Assembly (NCBI RefSeq): GCF_904066215.1
Contig: NZ_LR880474.1
Location: 3,348,001-3,412,000 of the forward strand
Reading direction: 5' to 3'
DNA from: Microbacterium sp. Nx66
GTDB lineage: Bacteria > Actinomycetota > Actinomycetes > Actinomycetales > Microbacteriaceae
Length of the DNA stretch: 64,000 nt
The translations under genes were made by a program, and so were the position numbers. Below the pieces are notes generated by a model that was not told where the DNA came from, made no database searches, and was given only the letters and a program-made list of their open reading frames with translations. Shown here in pieces: positions 62,638-64,000 of the stretch. How positions within the stretch are numbered: position 1 is the first letter of the stretch; each line of letters opens with the position of its first letter.

Positions 62638-63612
62638 ATGCGTCAGGTCATCATCATCGGCTCCGGCCCCGCCGGATTCACGGCTGCCATCTACGCGGCG
62701 CGCGCGAACCTGGAGCCGCTCCTCATCGCGAGTTCCGTCGAGGTCGGCGGCGAGCTCATGAACACGACCGAGGTGGAGAACTACCCCGGCTTCCCGGAGG
62801 GCATCCAGGGCCCTGAGCTCATGGCGAAGTTCCAGGAGCAGGCCGAGAAGTTCGGCACCGAGGTGCTCTACGACGACGTCACGGAGCTCGATGTCGCCGG
62901 TCCCGTCAAGAAGGTCACCCTCGGTTCGGGTGCCACCCACGAGGCCAAGACGATCATCTACGCCACCGGTTCGGCCTACCGCAAGCTCGGGATCGCGGGC
63001 GAGGAGCGTCTCTCCGGTTTCGGCGTCTCCTGGTGCGCCACCTGCGACGGCTTCTTCTTCCGTCAGAAGACCATCGCGGTCGTCGGCGGCGGCGACTCGG
63101 CGATGGAGGAGGCCACCTTCCTCACGCGTTTCGCGGACAAGGTGTACGTCATCCACCGCAAGGACTCCCTCCGCGCCTCGAAGATCATGCAGGAGCGCGC
63201 CTTCGCGAACGAGAAGATCGAGTTCGTGTGGAACAGCGAGGTCGTCGAGATCCTGGGCGACACCGCCGTCTCCGGCGTGCAGCTGCGTTCCACGGAGGAC
63301 GGGTCGCTGCGCGACCTCCCTCTCGACGGCCTGTTCATCGCGATCGGCAACGACCCGCGCACGCACCTCGTGCACGAGAAGCTCGAGCTCACGCCCGAAG
63401 GGACGATCTGGGTCGACGGACGCTCCTCGCGGACGTCGGTCCCCGGTGTCTTCGCCGCCGGTGACGTGATCGACCCCACCTACCGCCAGGCCATCACCGC
63501 CGCCGGGACGGGCACGATCGCGGCTCTCGACGCCGAGCACTTCCTCGCCGACCTCGAGGACGCGTCCGTCGAGGTCCCCGCGGCCGAGGCCGCCGAGGTC
63601 ATCACGGCCTGA
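62638..63612 (+). CDS. trxB: Thioredoxin reductase
   Basis: 324 aa. FAD-binding IIIGSGPAGFTAAIYAARANL, redox centre WCATCDG (CxxC), NADPH-binding VVGGGDSAMEEATFL and FAAGDVIDPTYRQAITAAGTG-type C-terminal FAD motif are all present. Transfers electrons from NADPH to the thioredoxin encoded next. ATG 62638 follows GGAG. A SigR-like promoter precedes it. Confidence 0.97.
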   Translation: MRQVIIIGSGPAGFTAAIYAARANLEPLLIASSVEVGGELMNTTEVENYPGFPEGIQGPELMAKFQEQAEKFGTEVLYDDVTELDVAGPVKKVTLGSGATHEAKTIIYATGSAYRKLGIAGEERLSGFGVSWCATCDGFFFRQKTIAVVGGGDSAMEEATFLTRFADKVYVIHRKDSLRASKIMQERAFANEKIEFVWNSEVVEILGDTAVSGVQLRSTEDGSLRDLPLDGLFIAIGNDPRTHLVHEKLELTPEGTIWVDGRSSRTSVPGVFAAGDVIDPTYRQAITAAGTGTIAALDAEHFLADLEDASVEVPAAEAAEVITA

Positions 63613-63620
63613 CCAGGGCC

Positions 63621-63647
63621 GGGAACACTTTCCCCCCGCCCGTTGTT
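63621..63647 (+). promoter_or_regulatory. Possible second SigR/SigH-like promoter, before trxA
   Basis: GGGAAC (63621-63626) followed by GTTGTT; the second GTT (63645-63647) is 18 bp away and the first 15 bp away. Mycobacterial SigH sites accept GGAAC. It would give trxA its own stress-induced transcript in the 68-bp trxB-trxA gap. Confidence 0.4.
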
Positions 63648-63680
63648 GCAACAGGCGAACCTCGAACAAGGAGAACTCTG

Positions 63681-64000
63681 ATGAGTGCAAAGGCAACGAG
63701 CCAGGCGACCTGGGAGCAGGACGTGCTGCAGGCCGATGGTCCCGTGCTGGTGGACTTCTGGGCCGAGTGGTGCGGTCCGTGTCGTATGGTCGCGCCGGTG
63801 CTGGACGAGATCCAGTCCGACAACCCCGACAAGATCACCATCCTCAAGCTCAACGTGGACGAGAACCCGGAGCTGGCCATGAAGTACCAGATCACGTCGA
63901 TCCCGGCGATGAAGGTCTTCCAGGGCGGAGAGGTCAAGACGACGATCATCGGCGCCAAGCCGAAGTTCGCTCTCGAGCAGGATCTCGCCGCTTTCCTCGG
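63681..64000 (+). CDS. trxA: Thioredoxin (3' end beyond window)
   Basis: 106 residues visible, nearly complete: active site WAEWCGPCRM, cis-Pro loop TSIPAMKVF and the final helix ALEQDLAAFL. Reduces protein disulfides with electrons from TrxB. The ATG follows AAGGAGAACTCTG. The frame is open at the right edge, so the stop and perhaps one or two residues lie outside. Confidence 0.96.
   Translation, partial: MSAKATSQATWEQDVLQADGPVLVDFWAEWCGPCRMVAPVLDEIQSDNPDKITILKLNVDENPELAMKYQITSIPAMKVFQGGEVKTTIIGAKPKFALEQDLAAFL

Overview
This is a high-GC actinobacterial chromosome segment, almost certainly Microbacteriaceae and most like Microbacterium. The reasons are the strong GC bias at third codon positions, frequent GTG starts, leaderless promoters with a TANNNT box 6-7 nt before ATG, LAXTG sortase signals, and a gene order typical of the origin-proximal part of actinobacterial chromosomes: pcnB, DUF6049, murJ, trxB and trxA on the right, rpsF-ssb-rpsR-rplI and dnaB in the middle. 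dnaA itself is not in the window and probably lies beyond the right edge. I see no rRNA, tRNA, insertion sequence, prophage or CRISPR array.

Layout. 0-13.8 kb: a DUF808 fragment, a GNAT acetyltransferase, pnuC, an FMN monooxygenase, DeoR and tandem-MerR regulators beside DUF6194 and Imm5-like genes, a two-component system with a PepSY membrane protein, an S4 RNA-binding protein, an EamA exporter divergent from its TetR neighbour, a winged-helix regulator and dnaB. 13.8-21.8 kb: a DnaA-box cluster upstream of dnaB, then a surface/secreted island between dnaB and rplI: a Val-rich secreted protein, a chaplin-like protein with eight repeats and an LAMTG sorting signal, a cupin, an acyltransferase-CapA fusion and a membrane-anchored protein with two trypsin-like domains. 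21.8-23.5 kb: rplI, rpsR, ssb, rpsF. 23.5-35 kb: a lipoprotein, a DUF2283 protein, a complete five-gene peptide/nickel-type ABC importer with a divergent Lrp/AsnC regulator, two coupled unknown genes, and a GT1 glycosyltransferase divergent from a TetR. 35-42 kb: a leaderless membrane protein, arsC, a frame-disrupted lipoprotein, DUF779 + aldehyde dehydrogenase + GAF regulator, and TetR divergent from a RibD-like reductase. 42-48.7 kb: a tight operon of a 94-aa unknown gene, glgX/treX, treY and treZ, which converts alpha-glucan to trehalose. 48.7-64 kb: pcnB, an LATTG-anchored metallophosphoesterase, a lipoprotein, a PrsW-like protease, small enzymes, a methyltransferase, DUF6049-murJ, and trxB/trxA behind SigR/SigH-like promoters.

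Two families of palindromic intergenic elements stand out. One is a 59-bp hairpin element in four copies, each 0-7 nt past a stop codon. The other is an 85-93-bp element in two copies, also just 3' of genes. I did not recognise either as a named family. Other points worth following are the chaplin-like adhesin/amyloid candidate in a presumably non-sporulating lineage, the DnaA-box cluster next to dnaB, the enzyme fusions on the surface island, and the TTCAG direct repeats that may tie the two-component system to its PepSY target.
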